Notes under the pieces: generated by a model | What the model saw: the letters and a program-made list of their open reading frames with translations, nothing else | Databases searched by the model: none | Told to the model about the DNA's origin: nothing | Part shown: positions 53,280 to 62,503 of the stretch, piece after piece | How positions within the stretch are numbered: position 1 is the first letter of the stretch | How the letters are laid out: every line of letters begins with the position of its first letter | Made by a program: the position numbers and the translations under genes | NCBI GenBank assembly: GCA_964517495.1 | Contig: CAZFER010000020.1 | Coordinates: 18,677-82,676 of the forward strand | Length of the DNA stretch: 64,000 nucleotides | Reading direction: 5' to 3' | From: CAZFER01 sp964517495 | Lineage (GTDB): Bacteria; Hinthialibacterota; Hinthialibacteria; Hinthialibacterales; Hinthialibacteraceae

Positions 53280-55106
53280 TTATCGTTTATAGTAATAATA
53301 AGGGATTATTACATAAGCTTGTAAAGGAGCCTGGATGCGGCATTTTGTCGTAGTTTTTACATTGTTTTCAGTTGTGGTTTGTTGAAGTAAGATGTCTTCA
53401 TTAAATATTGTGTAGGGAATGGCGCAATAATTATATTCTGCAGCCTCTGAGGTACTCTTTACATTTGATAACTCTTCAGGTTTTAAGGGAAATGTTTTAA
53501 AGGGAGTTTGTTTAAACCGAAAATAAATCTCTCGGGATCGATAATTTTGTGAAAAATCATCTTTTAAAACCATTGGAACTATTTTGTTGGAATCATTGAA
53601 GGGAACATTCTTATAGTATCGTTTAGGTATCTCTTGTGTGTCAAGATTAAATGCATAGTTGTTGAAAGCAATGAAATTCCACCCTCGCTCTGCAGGAACA
53701 AGTTTATCGTCAAAATTCTGTCTTAGATGATTTTGGAGCGATGAAATATCATTTTTGTAAATACCGCGTCTTGAATACGCACTAATATAATTTAACCGCC
53801 AAAGTAATGACAGAAAATGGCTAGCATTATTTTTTATGTCCAATCCACCCCGGCTTCCCAAAAGTTGGTAGACCGGTGAATACCAAACCAATCCGGTTAT
53901 ATATACAGCATCTAACTCTTGAACATATCCGTTTTCATTCAATTGAATCATTTCATTGATGGCGTTTCCTCCTTGGAAAAGAGGGGCACTATTTAATTTG
54001 TTCTCTGCTATCTTAATTAACTCGTGGCTGCCGTAGTAATGTTTGAAATTCTCTTTATAGACATCAATCAAGCGTTGGATTTCTTTCTTGTTTTCCATCG
54101 ACATGGACCGCGCCATGGCATTTTCCAAATAGGTCAGTTCTGAATGCATGGTTTTTCGGTTATTGTCATATTTTTCGTCAGCTTTATATGTGAGGATAAA
54201 TTTTTTACAAATAGAAAATGATTTGTCGTTGTACAATCCTAGTTGATAAGCTTTTGCCAAGAAACCAATCATGTATTGGTGGGTATATGAATGCGGTGGT
54301 TGAATCTTGTTTGATAAGACTGAAAGCATAGACCATAATTTTTCTTTATTGGTATTTGTTTTACAGTGAGGGATGATTTCTGCCACGGTGCTGCCAAGTT
54401 TCCACAAGAATTGGTTGTCATAGGTGCTGTTGATGGTTGACTGTAAAAATTCAAGGTGCCTATTTAAACTAACATTGTCATTTGAAATTTGAGAAAATAC
54501 ACTATTGCTACCGCCAATATTGATGAAATTAATAATATGTTTTTGTGCATCAAGAGATGTTTTTGCGTTGGAATAAAGAAAAATCATTAAATCGCTGGCA
54601 TGCCTGGTGCGGAATAGAAATTCTTCTTGAGATTTACTGCCATATTCACTAAATTGGTGTGTTTTTGTTGTATAAATCTTATAAATCGTATCAGAAAGAA
54701 ATGCGAATTTGGAAGGAGATTGATTAAACACTTTACATAAATCAATCGCTTCTTCTCGATTAAAACCTGGATCGTTTATGAAAGCAGTTAACTTTTCTTT
54801 TAGTTGATTGGTTAATGGATAGTTTTTAAGTGCAAACAACAAAGTTTTTTTGGCTTCCTCACGTGAAGGCGCATTAGAGATATGTTGTACCGTTTTATTA
54901 TGGAGGGATTCAGAATAACCATTGGTTTTAAATTGTTCCTGAATTTGTTCCAAAGGATTTTTTGTATAAGAGCGTCGAGAGTGTGTTGATTTGCAACCCC
55001 CTAAGTATACTATGGAACTAAGCATGAGTGTGATTAAAATGCCTGAGACAACGAATTTCAAATAAAAATTTGCATAAAATTCCCCACTGTTTTGACGGCC
55101 CATCAT
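53280..55106 (-). CDS. Hypothetical lipoprotein, AT-rich
   Basis: The frame extends upstream, but the doublet ATG at 55101-55106 has GGAGGG three to nine bases before it, giving about 608 residues. A hydrophobic segment ends in LSSIVYLGGC, a lipoprotein signal-peptidase II site (C about 38). The remaining ~570 residues are helical, rich in Asn, Ser, Lys and Tyr, and have no known motif that I recognise; the pattern of short helices could be a solenoid. Base composition looks more AT-rich than neighbouring genes, which may mark recent acquisition. It is monocistronic. Confidence 0.6.
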   Translation of the reverse strand: MMGRQNSGEFYANFYLKFVVSGILITLMLSSIVYLGGCKSTHSRRSYTKNPLEQIQEQFKTNGYSESLHNKTVQHISNAPSREEAKKTLLFALKNYPLTNQLKEKLTAFINDPGFNREEAIDLCKVFNQSPSKFAFLSDTIYKIYTTKTHQFSEYGSKSQEEFLFRTRHASDLMIFLYSNAKTSLDAQKHIINFINIGGSNSVFSQISNDNVSLNRHLEFLQSTINSTYDNQFLWKLGSTVAEIIPHCKTNTNKEKLWSMLSVLSNKIQPPHSYTHQYMIGFLAKAYQLGLYNDKSFSICKKFILTYKADEKYDNNRKTMHSELTYLENAMARSMSMENKKEIQRLIDVYKENFKHYYGSHELIKIAENKLNSAPLFQGGNAINEMIQLNENGYVQELDAVYITGLVWYSPVYQLLGSRGGLDIKNNASHFLSLLWRLNYISAYSRRGIYKNDISSLQNHLRQNFDDKLVPAERGWNFIAFNNYAFNLDTQEIPKRYYKNVPFNDSNKIVPMVLKDDFSQNYRSREIYFRFKQTPFKTFPLKPEELSNVKSTSEAAEYNYCAIPYTIFNEDILLQQTTTENNVKTTTKCRIQAPLQAYVIIPYYYYKR

Positions 55107-55380
55107 TTTCCCTCCGTTTACAAAGGATGAATGTCTAATATATGCGTCCGAACCAACATGGGCGCTCGTCATAAAACAGTTGATAATTTTTCATGAAAAA
55201 ATGACTCCGTCAACTGGATGACACAAAGAAAATATAAAATTTCGAAAAAATAGCTCAATATTAACCAAAGCAGTTGCATGTATGGAATATATTTGTTTGA
55301 TACAATGCTTGACAATCCCATATGTTCCTTGAGACAATCCAAACGATAATATCGAATAAATAAATTTTGGAGAAGAGATC

Positions 55381-57159
55381 ATGAGCCTCTCACGCAGAGA
55401 TTTCCTTTATACATCAAGCTTGGCAGCCTTGGGGATGACCATATCAAAAACATGCCAGGCTGCAACGAAGCCGAATGTCATTCTCATCATCACCGATGAT
55501 CAAGGGTATGGTGATTTAGCGTGTCATGGCAATCCAAATATTCAAACACCGAATATGGATCGCCTTTATGGTGAAAGTACCAGGTTGACCAATTTTCACG
55601 TCGGGCCAACCTGCGCGCCCACTCGCGCTTCACTTATGACCGGCCATTATTGCAATCGCACCGGTGTTTGGCATACCATTATGGGACGTTCACTTTTGCG
55701 CAAAGATGAAGTCACCCTCGCGGATGTATTCGTCGATAGTGGATATCAGACCGGTTTCTTTGGCAAATGGCACTTGGGTGATAATTATCCCTTCCGGCCT
55801 GAAGACCGTGGTTTCCACCACGTACTTCGACATGGGGGAGGTGGGGTGACCCAAGCCCCCGATTATTGGGGTAATGATTACTTTGACGATACGTATTACC
55901 TAAACGGAACTCCAAAAAAATACGATGGTTATTGCACGGATATATGGTTTGATAATGCAATAGATTTTATCAGGAACAACCAGGAGAAACCATTCTTCTG
56001 TTACTTATCCACCAATGCTCCACATGGCCCCTTTAATGTCCCAGATAAATACAGCGATCTATATAAGGACAACGAAGATGTTCCCCATGCCAATTTTTAT
56101 GGCATGATCACCAATATCGATGAAAACCTTGGCCGGCTCGAAGCCGCTTTAGTACAAAATAATCTAAAAGAAAATACCATCCTGATTTTCATGACTGATA
56201 ACGGCACTGCCGCTGGTTTCCCCAATGGGAAAGGTTTCAATGCGGGAATGCGAGGAACCAAAGGGAGTGAATATGATGGAGGGCATCGTGTTCCTTTCTT
56301 TATCCGATGGCCCAACGGAGGTATGAGCAAGGCCCACGATATTAACCGCCTGACGGCTCATGTCGATGTCATGCCCACCTTAATTGATCTTTGTGGATTA
56401 AACCAACCGGAAGATGTGAAATATGATGGCACGACCCTTAAGCCTCTTCTCAAACAAACGGCTGCTTTTTGGCCTGACCGCGTTTTGATTACGGATTCCC
56501 AGCGTGTGGAGAATCCAATCAAATGGCGTAAAAGTGCCGTAATGACTGAACGCTGGCGCTTGAACAACGGCAGCGAGCTTTATGATATGAACAACGATCC
56601 TGGTCAGAAACAAAATATAGCCAATCAACATCCCTCTGTTGTCAAACGATTACGAGATGAATATGAGAAATGGTGGGAAAGCGTTTCCTCCCGCTTTGAT
56701 GAGTATTGCCGTGTCATCATTGGTTCTGAGCATGAAAACCCAACTCGCCTATCCTCACATGATTGGCATGGAGAATCCGTGCCTTGGAATCAGCAACAAG
56801 TCCGTGCTGGTATGGAAGCCAATGGCTTTTGGGCGCTGGATGTGGCGAAGGAAGGAAAGTATGAATTTCAACTGAGGCGTTGGCCTAAAGAAGTCGACAA
56901 ATCGATCAACGCCTCTATCCCTGCCGGCGAACCAGTACCCGGAGGTTTTCAGTATCGGGAAGGGAAGGCATTTAATATCACCCAGGCACGTTTAAAAATC
57001 GCCGATTATGATGAAACCATACCCGTATCCGAAAAAGACAAAGCTGCCACGTTTACCATAAATTTGAAAGCGGGTGAAACCTTTATGGAAACCTGGCTGA
57101 TGGATGATGAAAGCACCTCTCTCGGCGCTTTTTATGTGGATATAAAACGCTTGGATTGA
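55381..57159 (+). CDS. Tat-exported formylglycine sulfatase (arylsulfatase type)
   Basis: A 592-residue enzyme with an N-terminal twin-arginine signal (SLSRRDFLYTSS). D39/D40 (ITDDQGYGDL) bind calcium and C78-A-P-T-R82 is the formylglycine motif. FGKWHLGD, FMTDNGT and a C-terminal ~200-residue domain after the catalytic core complete it. Its core is longer than the 458-residue sulfatase at 23.8 kb. It probably removes sulfate from a polysaccharide in the periplasm. It is followed after 51 bases by a Gfo/Idh oxidoreductase gene with the same export signal, so the two likely work together. Confidence 0.95.
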   Translation: MSLSRRDFLYTSSLAALGMTISKTCQAATKPNVILIITDDQGYGDLACHGNPNIQTPNMDRLYGESTRLTNFHVGPTCAPTRASLMTGHYCNRTGVWHTIMGRSLLRKDEVTLADVFVDSGYQTGFFGKWHLGDNYPFRPEDRGFHHVLRHGGGGVTQAPDYWGNDYFDDTYYLNGTPKKYDGYCTDIWFDNAIDFIRNNQEKPFFCYLSTNAPHGPFNVPDKYSDLYKDNEDVPHANFYGMITNIDENLGRLEAALVQNNLKENTILIFMTDNGTAAGFPNGKGFNAGMRGTKGSEYDGGHRVPFFIRWPNGGMSKAHDINRLTAHVDVMPTLIDLCGLNQPEDVKYDGTTLKPLLKQTAAFWPDRVLITDSQRVENPIKWRKSAVMTERWRLNNGSELYDMNNDPGQKQNIANQHPSVVKRLRDEYEKWWESVSSRFDEYCRVIIGSEHENPTRLSSHDWHGESVPWNQQQVRAGMEANGFWALDVAKEGKYEFQLRRWPKEVDKSINASIPAGEPVPGGFQYREGKAFNITQARLKIADYDETIPVSEKDKAATFTINLKAGETFMETWLMDDESTSLGAFYVDIKRLD

Positions 57160-57210
57160 AAACAAAAGGAAGTAATCGTATTTTTTGCCGCACTGTCATG
57201 AAAGGAAAGA

Positions 57211-58518
57211 ATGAATATTATGACTGATCGTCAATCATCCCGCCGTTCATTTCTTAAGCAAAGTGCTACTGCTTTTGCGTTGCCCCACATTATTCCTGCA
57301 TCCGCACTTGGAAAAACGGTTGCCAGCGCTCCCAGCGACCGTGTTTCTATGGGCTTTGTCGGTATGGGAACAATGGGCGATGGCCATCTCTTTGGACGAG
57401 CTTGGACCTACCTTCCCGGAGGGTATCTTGCTCGAAACGATGTCCAAGTATTGGCGGTTTGTGATGTATGGAAAGAAAAGCGTGAAAAAGCCAAATTGAA
57501 TGTGAATAAATACTATGATGAGAAATTCGGAACGAAGGAAAAACCAACCTGTGAAGCCTACAACGACTTCCGAAAGGTATTGGATCGTGATGACATCGAC
57601 GCCGTATTAATCGCCACACCTATTCATTGGCACGCCACGATGACAGTATTGGCTGCTCAGGCGGGCAAAGATGTCTATTGCGAAAAACCCACGGCTATTT
57701 CCATCCACGAAAGCCAGGCAGCGGTGAAAGCAATCAAGGAGAATAAACGTGTATTTCAAGCAGGTACCCAACAACGCTCAGAATACCATGGGAATTTCCG
57801 TTTGGCGTGCGAATTGATCCGAAATAATCGAATTGGCAATTTGCAAGAGGTTTATGCTTATCGTGATGGCGGTGGGGCAATTTGGCCAATTCCGTCAGGT
57901 GATCCAAAACCTATTCCCGCGGATTTCGACTGGGATTTATGGCTGGGTCCTGCTCCTAAAATCCCTTATCAAGGCCATTCTGGAGCCCATTTGTTCGGCT
58001 TCGGCGGTATTAATTGGGGGCAGCATCATTATGATATCGTGCAATGGGCATTGGATGCGGACCGCACCGGTCCTGTCGAAATCTTCATCGATGAAGACCA
58101 TGCTGCTTATCGGTATGCCAATGGTGTAGTGGTGTATGGCCGCCCATTTAAAGATGAAAAAATCGGAGAAACCGGTGGAGGATGGTACCTCGGTGATAAA
58201 GGAGGTATTGGCGTTGATCGTGAACATCTTGTTTCTCAACCTGAAAGCATTGTTAACACACCGCTTGATGAGGATGATGTTCGTCTCTATCACAGCGATA
58301 GCCATTCCATCAACTTTCTTGAGTGCATTAAAACTCGCAAACGTTGTATCTGTGATATCGAGACCGCTCATCGCGCTGTCAGTGTTTTGTTGTTAGGAGG
58401 GATTGCTACCCGCCTAAAACGCCCTTTGAAATGGGATCCTGACACGGAACGTTTTATCAATGACGATGAGGCTAATAAAATGCTAAAAATGGAAAAGCGC
58501 GAGCCTTGGGTTGTTTGA
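57211..58518 (+). CDS. Tat-exported Gfo/Idh/MocA oxidoreductase
   Basis: A 435-residue protein with a twin-arginine signal (SSRRSFLKQSAT) and Rossmann start MGFVGMGTMGDGHLF. The EKP motif is YCEKPTAI, and WGQHHYDIVQWAL in the C-terminal domain carries the conserved histidines. Two ATG codons (57211, 57220) are possible starts; GGAAAG precedes the first. It follows the sulfatase by 51 bases and may oxidise the desulfated sugar. Sequence is alike to, but distinct from, the copy at 3.6 kb. No terminator follows for 280 bases. Confidence 0.93.
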   Translation: MNIMTDRQSSRRSFLKQSATAFALPHIIPASALGKTVASAPSDRVSMGFVGMGTMGDGHLFGRAWTYLPGGYLARNDVQVLAVCDVWKEKREKAKLNVNKYYDEKFGTKEKPTCEAYNDFRKVLDRDDIDAVLIATPIHWHATMTVLAAQAGKDVYCEKPTAISIHESQAAVKAIKENKRVFQAGTQQRSEYHGNFRLACELIRNNRIGNLQEVYAYRDGGGAIWPIPSGDPKPIPADFDWDLWLGPAPKIPYQGHSGAHLFGFGGINWGQHHYDIVQWALDADRTGPVEIFIDEDHAAYRYANGVVVYGRPFKDEKIGETGGGWYLGDKGGIGVDREHLVSQPESIVNTPLDEDDVRLYHSDSHSINFLECIKTRKRCICDIETAHRAVSVLLLGGIATRLKRPLKWDPDTERFINDDEANKMLKMEKREPWVV

Positions 58519-58800
58519 TAATTGTGTCAAATCTTCACAGTTTCAGGAAGTGGTGTGTATACTTTACTCACATTCTTGATATCTGCTGTTTGGATGGGTT
58601 GACTTCTTTAAATCCCTCATGTTGTGCAAAAATCCTGACTATTCCCTAAGATATACGGGATATCGTTTGTTTTCCTGCATGATCTATCTTCCAAAATGGC
58701 ATGTGAGTTGCGATTTTGATAACAACAGAAGTGAGATGAGAGCATGTCAAGAAAAGAACATCATTTCTTTGATTAAAATGATAAAAAAAAGGATGTTTCT

Positions 58801-59370
58801 ATGCAAATACCAGTTGAAATTACCTGTCGCGGAATTCAGAAAACCGATGAAATTGAAGAGGTCATTAATGAGAAAATCGAAAAACTGGAACGTGTGGGAC
58901 GGCCAGTTATTCGATGCGGCGTAACCATAGAAAAACCCAACAAACATCAACAATCGGGGAGTCCCTTTTATGTTCGCATCGAAATGAGCGTTCCACCCGG
59001 TCATGATCTGGTAGTCAAACGGGAACCTGGCGAGGGAGACATACACGATTCACTTTTGACAGTGATTCGGGATGCCTTCGAAGCCGCCAAGCGAAAGCTG
59101 CAAAATGTGAAGGATAAGCAACGCAAAGATGTCAAGCACCATCCGGATCAACAAGTCCAGGCATTTGTTTCAAAACTGTTTCCGGAAGAGAATTACGGCT
59201 TTTTAAAATCATTAAATGGTTATGAGGTTTACTTTCACAAAAACAGTGTTCTCCATAATGAATTTGACCGTTTAAAAGTCGGTATAGGAGTTCGCTACGT
59301 TGAAGAGGAAGGTGAAAAAGGTCCACAAGCCAGTACCGTTGCGATAGTCGACAATCCCCCTGGTATTTAA
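58801..59370 (+). CDS. hpf: Ribosome hibernation factor HPF fused to a cold-shock domain
   Basis: A 189-residue fusion. Residues 1-~105 are the S30AE/HPF domain (ITCRGIQKTDEIEEVINEK, VRIEMSVPPGHDLVVK, AFEAAKRKL), which binds the 30S ribosome decoding site in resting cells. Residues ~119-185 are a cold-shock OB-fold (AFVSKLFPEENYGFLKS, EVYFHKNSVL, GPQASTVAIV) with the RNP-like GFL and FH aromatic residues of CspA. The linker is lysine-rich. It is not the long HPF, which ends in a dimerising domain, but a variant where the RNA-binding domain may anchor it to mRNA or rRNA. AAGGAT site before the ATG. Confidence 0.92.
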   Translation: MQIPVEITCRGIQKTDEIEEVINEKIEKLERVGRPVIRCGVTIEKPNKHQQSGSPFYVRIEMSVPPGHDLVVKREPGEGDIHDSLLTVIRDAFEAAKRKLQNVKDKQRKDVKHHPDQQVQAFVSKLFPEENYGFLKSLNGYEVYFHKNSVLHNEFDRLKVGIGVRYVEEEGEKGPQASTVAIVDNPPGI

Positions 59371-59397
59371 CTATTAGACTGCAAAGGAGGTGTTTGT

Positions 59398-59685
59398 ATG
59401 CAAGTCATTGCTGATATAAGCATTACACCGGTTGGCACTCAAACTTCACTAACCGAATTCATTAGAGAATGTGAGAAAATTATTCAGGATAACGGCTTGA
59501 AATCGCATGTCCATGCGTTTGGCACCAATATCGAAGGTGAATGGAACTTGGTGATGGAAACCATAAAGGATTGCCTTCAGGAACTTCATAAAAATGGAGT
59601 CCCCCGGGTATTGACCACCGTGCGCCTGGATACACGAAGAGATCATAACCAATCAATCGAAGAAAAAATATCAAGCGTTTCTTGA
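59398..59685 (+). CDS. MTH1187/UPF0045-family thiamine-binding protein
   Basis: A 95-residue small protein of the MTH1187 (thiamine_BP, UPF0045) family, whose structures bind thiamine or its derivatives. The family pattern MQVIADISITPVGTQTS, HAFGTNIEGEW and RVLTTVRLDTRRD is preserved. A perfect Shine-Dalgarno site (AAAGGAGGTG, 59382-59391) precedes the ATG by six bases. It lies 27 bases after the hpf-csd gene and may be co-transcribed. Transport or stress role is unclear. Confidence 0.9.
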   Translation: MQVIADISITPVGTQTSLTEFIRECEKIIQDNGLKSHVHAFGTNIEGEWNLVMETIKDCLQELHKNGVPRVLTTVRLDTRRDHNQSIEEKISSVS

Positions 59686-59752
59686 AAAGCCAACCATCGT
59701 ATTGAATGATGGTAATCATAGAGTGAGTATTAATGCAAATTTTTTTTATGGT

Positions 59753-61735
59753 TTAAGACTCTTTTAGTATTTGAATCGCCTGTTGGGGAATCCAGGATTG
59801 AGGTAACCGTTGTTGAAGAGAGATGTAATAGTTCATTAAGTTGTGTTTAAGTCCTGTTTTTCCCAACGTGTATAGCGGTGTAAGAAAAGCCAAATCATAA
59901 TTACTCGCCTTGCGCCATACGCGCAGGGCATCTTTATACTCATGGGTTTTCGTCGCTTCCAAGGCTAGTTTCTCATAGGTGTCTAATCCTATCATCCCGG
60001 ATTGTTTTGCAAATAGTTCCGCTCCTTTCCAATCATTCAACATCAAATAACAACGAAAAATACTATGATTCCTGTGATGTTTTCGTTCTTCATCTTTCAT
60101 GGATTCATAAATGCGAATAGCACGCCCAGGAAATCCATAGGTGGTTAAGAAACTGATAAAATCTTTGGCTTTTTGTGGTTCTGCATTTTTAAGGCTTTCT
60201 TCTATTTTATCAAACATCGTCCGATTTTTTTCTTCAGGAGCATTTTTGTACAAATAGCGTAACAAACGATCATCAAACCGATCCCGCTGATTGATCAAAT
60301 AGTCCCATAACCAATCATCTTCATGATTGATCTCATAAAGGTGATCCTGTTGAAGATGAATGAATGCCCAAACCGCTTGCCGGGCTGATCCGTTATCGGG
60401 ATGAGCTGTTTTGATTTCATTCTCTAGAAGGGGAATCACTTCATCAACTCTTCCTATTTTAACCATGTATCTCCAATACCGGCTGATAATATTCTTCCGT
60501 ATATCAGTCATCTTGGATTGTGATATTTTGGCCTCGGCAAGTTCCAATCCCTTATTGAATGCCTCGATCGCTTTTTCCTGTTCCTCTCGGCCAATATAAT
60601 AATTGGCTCTCTCCAACCAATACTCTGCAGAATCCTTCTCTTTTTCCTCCTTATCCAGAATATGTGTTTCAACCGTCCTCGCCCCACTCGCCATTTGAGT
60701 TCCACCCGCCAAGGTGGCGAAACCGTGTAAAGGAAGATTATGCTCCTCTTTTTCCTTTAGCACTTCTTCCACCAGGCTTTGAGCCTGCTCAACTTCTCCG
60801 GCTTCTTTCAATGCCTTTGCCAATTGTTCCATGCATCCAAGCCGGAAACGTACTTTGGCTTCCTCGGCAGATAACATAACTTGTGAGCTGTACCGTAAAT
60901 ATTCGATCTCTTTTTCCGTAAGTGGGGTATTCAAAGAATATTGAAATAAACGGATTGCTCCTTTATGAGCATTCCATGACAATATCTTGTTTCCTATATA
61001 GTAGGCATCAATGGTAGATTCAGGTTGGTAGACATCACCTATCCAATTTAAGTCCATTGCCCCCGCATGGATTATTGCTTTTAAATAAATCAATACCTTT
61101 TTGGTCTCTGTTGGCTGGGCAACGATCTTTGCTTTCATTTGATTCATTAATTCGTCAGCTGAACCCATTGTATTGTAGAAATAAACACGTGCAGGGAACC
61201 AAATGCTCGGCACTTTTTTAGTTTGATTTTCCAGCCATGAATCAATCTGTTCATGTGGAACACCCGATTCAATCCAATGTTTGATTAATGCATAGAAAAT
61301 TCCGCTTTTTGCCTCAGGCATCTTTTCCAAAAAATGTTTCGCTAAATCCCATTCCTCTCTCTCAATCAAAAAGTGGCCGACTCTGCCATAGATATCTTCG
61401 TTAGGATATAAATCGTACCTATGAAGGATATACATAAATTCGTTTTTTTGAGGTTCTTTTCTTTCTTGGGCTATTGCATCGAGAATCTGTTGAGCGTCCT
61501 CTCGTAAACCCGCACGGATAAATACATTCAATCGAATTAATAGTTCCTTGAGTTCGGATGGCAATTTCTCTTGACGATAATCAAGGGCCAACTCGACTAA
61601 ATCTTCCTCGTTCAATGTGTTCGTAACATCTTGTTTGATTTTCCACCAGTCAATTTGGTCTTGTGCTTCTGCAATATAAGTGAAAGATACAAGAATAGAG
61701 ATTATGAGAACAATCAATAACTTTTGTTTCATCAA
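59753..61735 (-). CDS. Secreted helical (TPR-like) protein
   Basis: A 660-residue protein with a signal peptide (cut near AEA-QD). The rest is helical with TPR-like repeats in the middle (EYWLERANYYIGREEQEKAI, FNKGLELAEAK) and a long tail of short helices. No catalytic motif. It resembles the TPR protein at 14-16 kb in type but not in sequence that I can match. Function unknown; likely a scaffold in the periplasm. It is transcribed alone against the thiamine-binding gene. Confidence 0.75.
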   Translation of the reverse strand: MMKQKLLIVLIISILVSFTYIAEAQDQIDWWKIKQDVTNTLNEEDLVELALDYRQEKLPSELKELLIRLNVFIRAGLREDAQQILDAIAQERKEPQKNEFMYILHRYDLYPNEDIYGRVGHFLIEREEWDLAKHFLEKMPEAKSGIFYALIKHWIESGVPHEQIDSWLENQTKKVPSIWFPARVYFYNTMGSADELMNQMKAKIVAQPTETKKVLIYLKAIIHAGAMDLNWIGDVYQPESTIDAYYIGNKILSWNAHKGAIRLFQYSLNTPLTEKEIEYLRYSSQVMLSAEEAKVRFRLGCMEQLAKALKEAGEVEQAQSLVEEVLKEKEEHNLPLHGFATLAGGTQMASGARTVETHILDKEEKEKDSAEYWLERANYYIGREEQEKAIEAFNKGLELAEAKISQSKMTDIRKNIISRYWRYMVKIGRVDEVIPLLENEIKTAHPDNGSARQAVWAFIHLQQDHLYEINHEDDWLWDYLINQRDRFDDRLLRYLYKNAPEEKNRTMFDKIEESLKNAEPQKAKDFISFLTTYGFPGRAIRIYESMKDEERKHHRNHSIFRCYLMLNDWKGAELFAKQSGMIGLDTYEKLALEATKTHEYKDALRVWRKASNYDLAFLTPLYTLGKTGLKHNLMNYYISLQQRLPQSWIPQQAIQILKES

Positions 61736-61883
61736 CTCTTCCCCTTTTCTTGGTTCAGAAAGTTCCTTTATTATTAAAACGAATGACTCATAGGAAAAGT
61801 TTGATATGGAATATATTATTGGATTCCAGTCGTAAATTATTGATGATTCGATGTTCGTAAATTATTTGTAAAGGAGATTTAGG

Positions 61884-62462
61884 ATGAAAAGAAAATATTT
61901 TTTTCTGGAACTCATTATTTTAAGCACATTATGCTTTTTATTCATCCCTGAATTTTTGGCATCTCAAGAAAATTCAGATAAAAACGTGCAGCTCTTTCCA
62001 GTTTATTACGCCAACTATCCCGATTGGCAAAAAGAGACGGTTGTTTTTTATCTTCCTGTCAAAGAAAATTTACCGGTTAAAGGGAAACTGGAAGAATTAT
62101 GTTCAGGATTGTCACGATTTATATTTGATTACTTGCCAGTCGAGTTGGTTAAAATTGAGGAAAAGAACGGAAAAAAAACCGCTATCATTAACCTGGTTGA
62201 TCCCAAAAACAAAACAGGGAAAAATTGGAATCCCCTTTTTTTCCAAGGATCAACAGGCGCCCATTTCACCCAAGCGGCACTCGTATTAACGTTATTACAA
62301 CCAACCTATCATGGCGAATGGGTGGATTGCCTGGTTTTTCAATATAATGGAAAACCTTTTAAAGATGAATGGGATCATATGTCTTTGCACAACCAATTTT
62401 GCTCCGAACTGGATATTCCATTATGGAATAAAGAATTGTTTCAGCTTGAGCATTCAGATTAA
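61884..62462 (+). CDS. Exported protein with GerMN-like domain
   Basis: A 192-residue exported protein with a hydrophobic signal (cut near FLA-SQ) and AAAGGAG before the ATG. The remaining ~160 residues have the pattern of a GerMN domain: VVFYLPVKENLPVK, ELCSGLSRF, TAIINLVDP, FFQGSTGAHFTQAALVL and QPTYHGEWVDCLVFQYNGKP, where a small Gly-Ser element precedes the last helix and strand. GerMN proteins occur in spore germination and in lipoproteins of unknown role. It precedes the propeller gene by 41 bases on the same strand. The assignment rests on pattern only. Confidence 0.5.
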   Translation: MKRKYFFLELIILSTLCFLFIPEFLASQENSDKNVQLFPVYYANYPDWQKETVVFYLPVKENLPVKGKLEELCSGLSRFIFDYLPVELVKIEEKNGKKTAIINLVDPKNKTGKNWNPLFFQGSTGAHFTQAALVLTLLQPTYHGEWVDCLVFQYNGKPFKDEWDHMSLHNQFCSELDIPLWNKELFQLEHSD

Positions 62463-62503
62463 TTCGAAATTTTGCTAAATTAACGTGAATAACATGAGGG
62501 AGA

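Noticed and set aside
55309..55350. TTGACA (55309-55314) and GATAAT (55345-55350) before the second sulfatase
   Set aside because: The spacing is 30 bases, too long for one promoter, and no -10 fits at 16-18 bases.
58619..58924. 101-codon plus-strand frame overlapping the start of hpf
   Set aside because: Most of it overlaps the HPF gene in another frame, its composition is not protein-like, and the HPF frame has the ribosome site and domain.
59693..59713. ACCATC/GATGGT hairpin after the thiamine-binding gene
   Set aside because: Six-base stem with no T-run directly after it; not good enough for a terminator.
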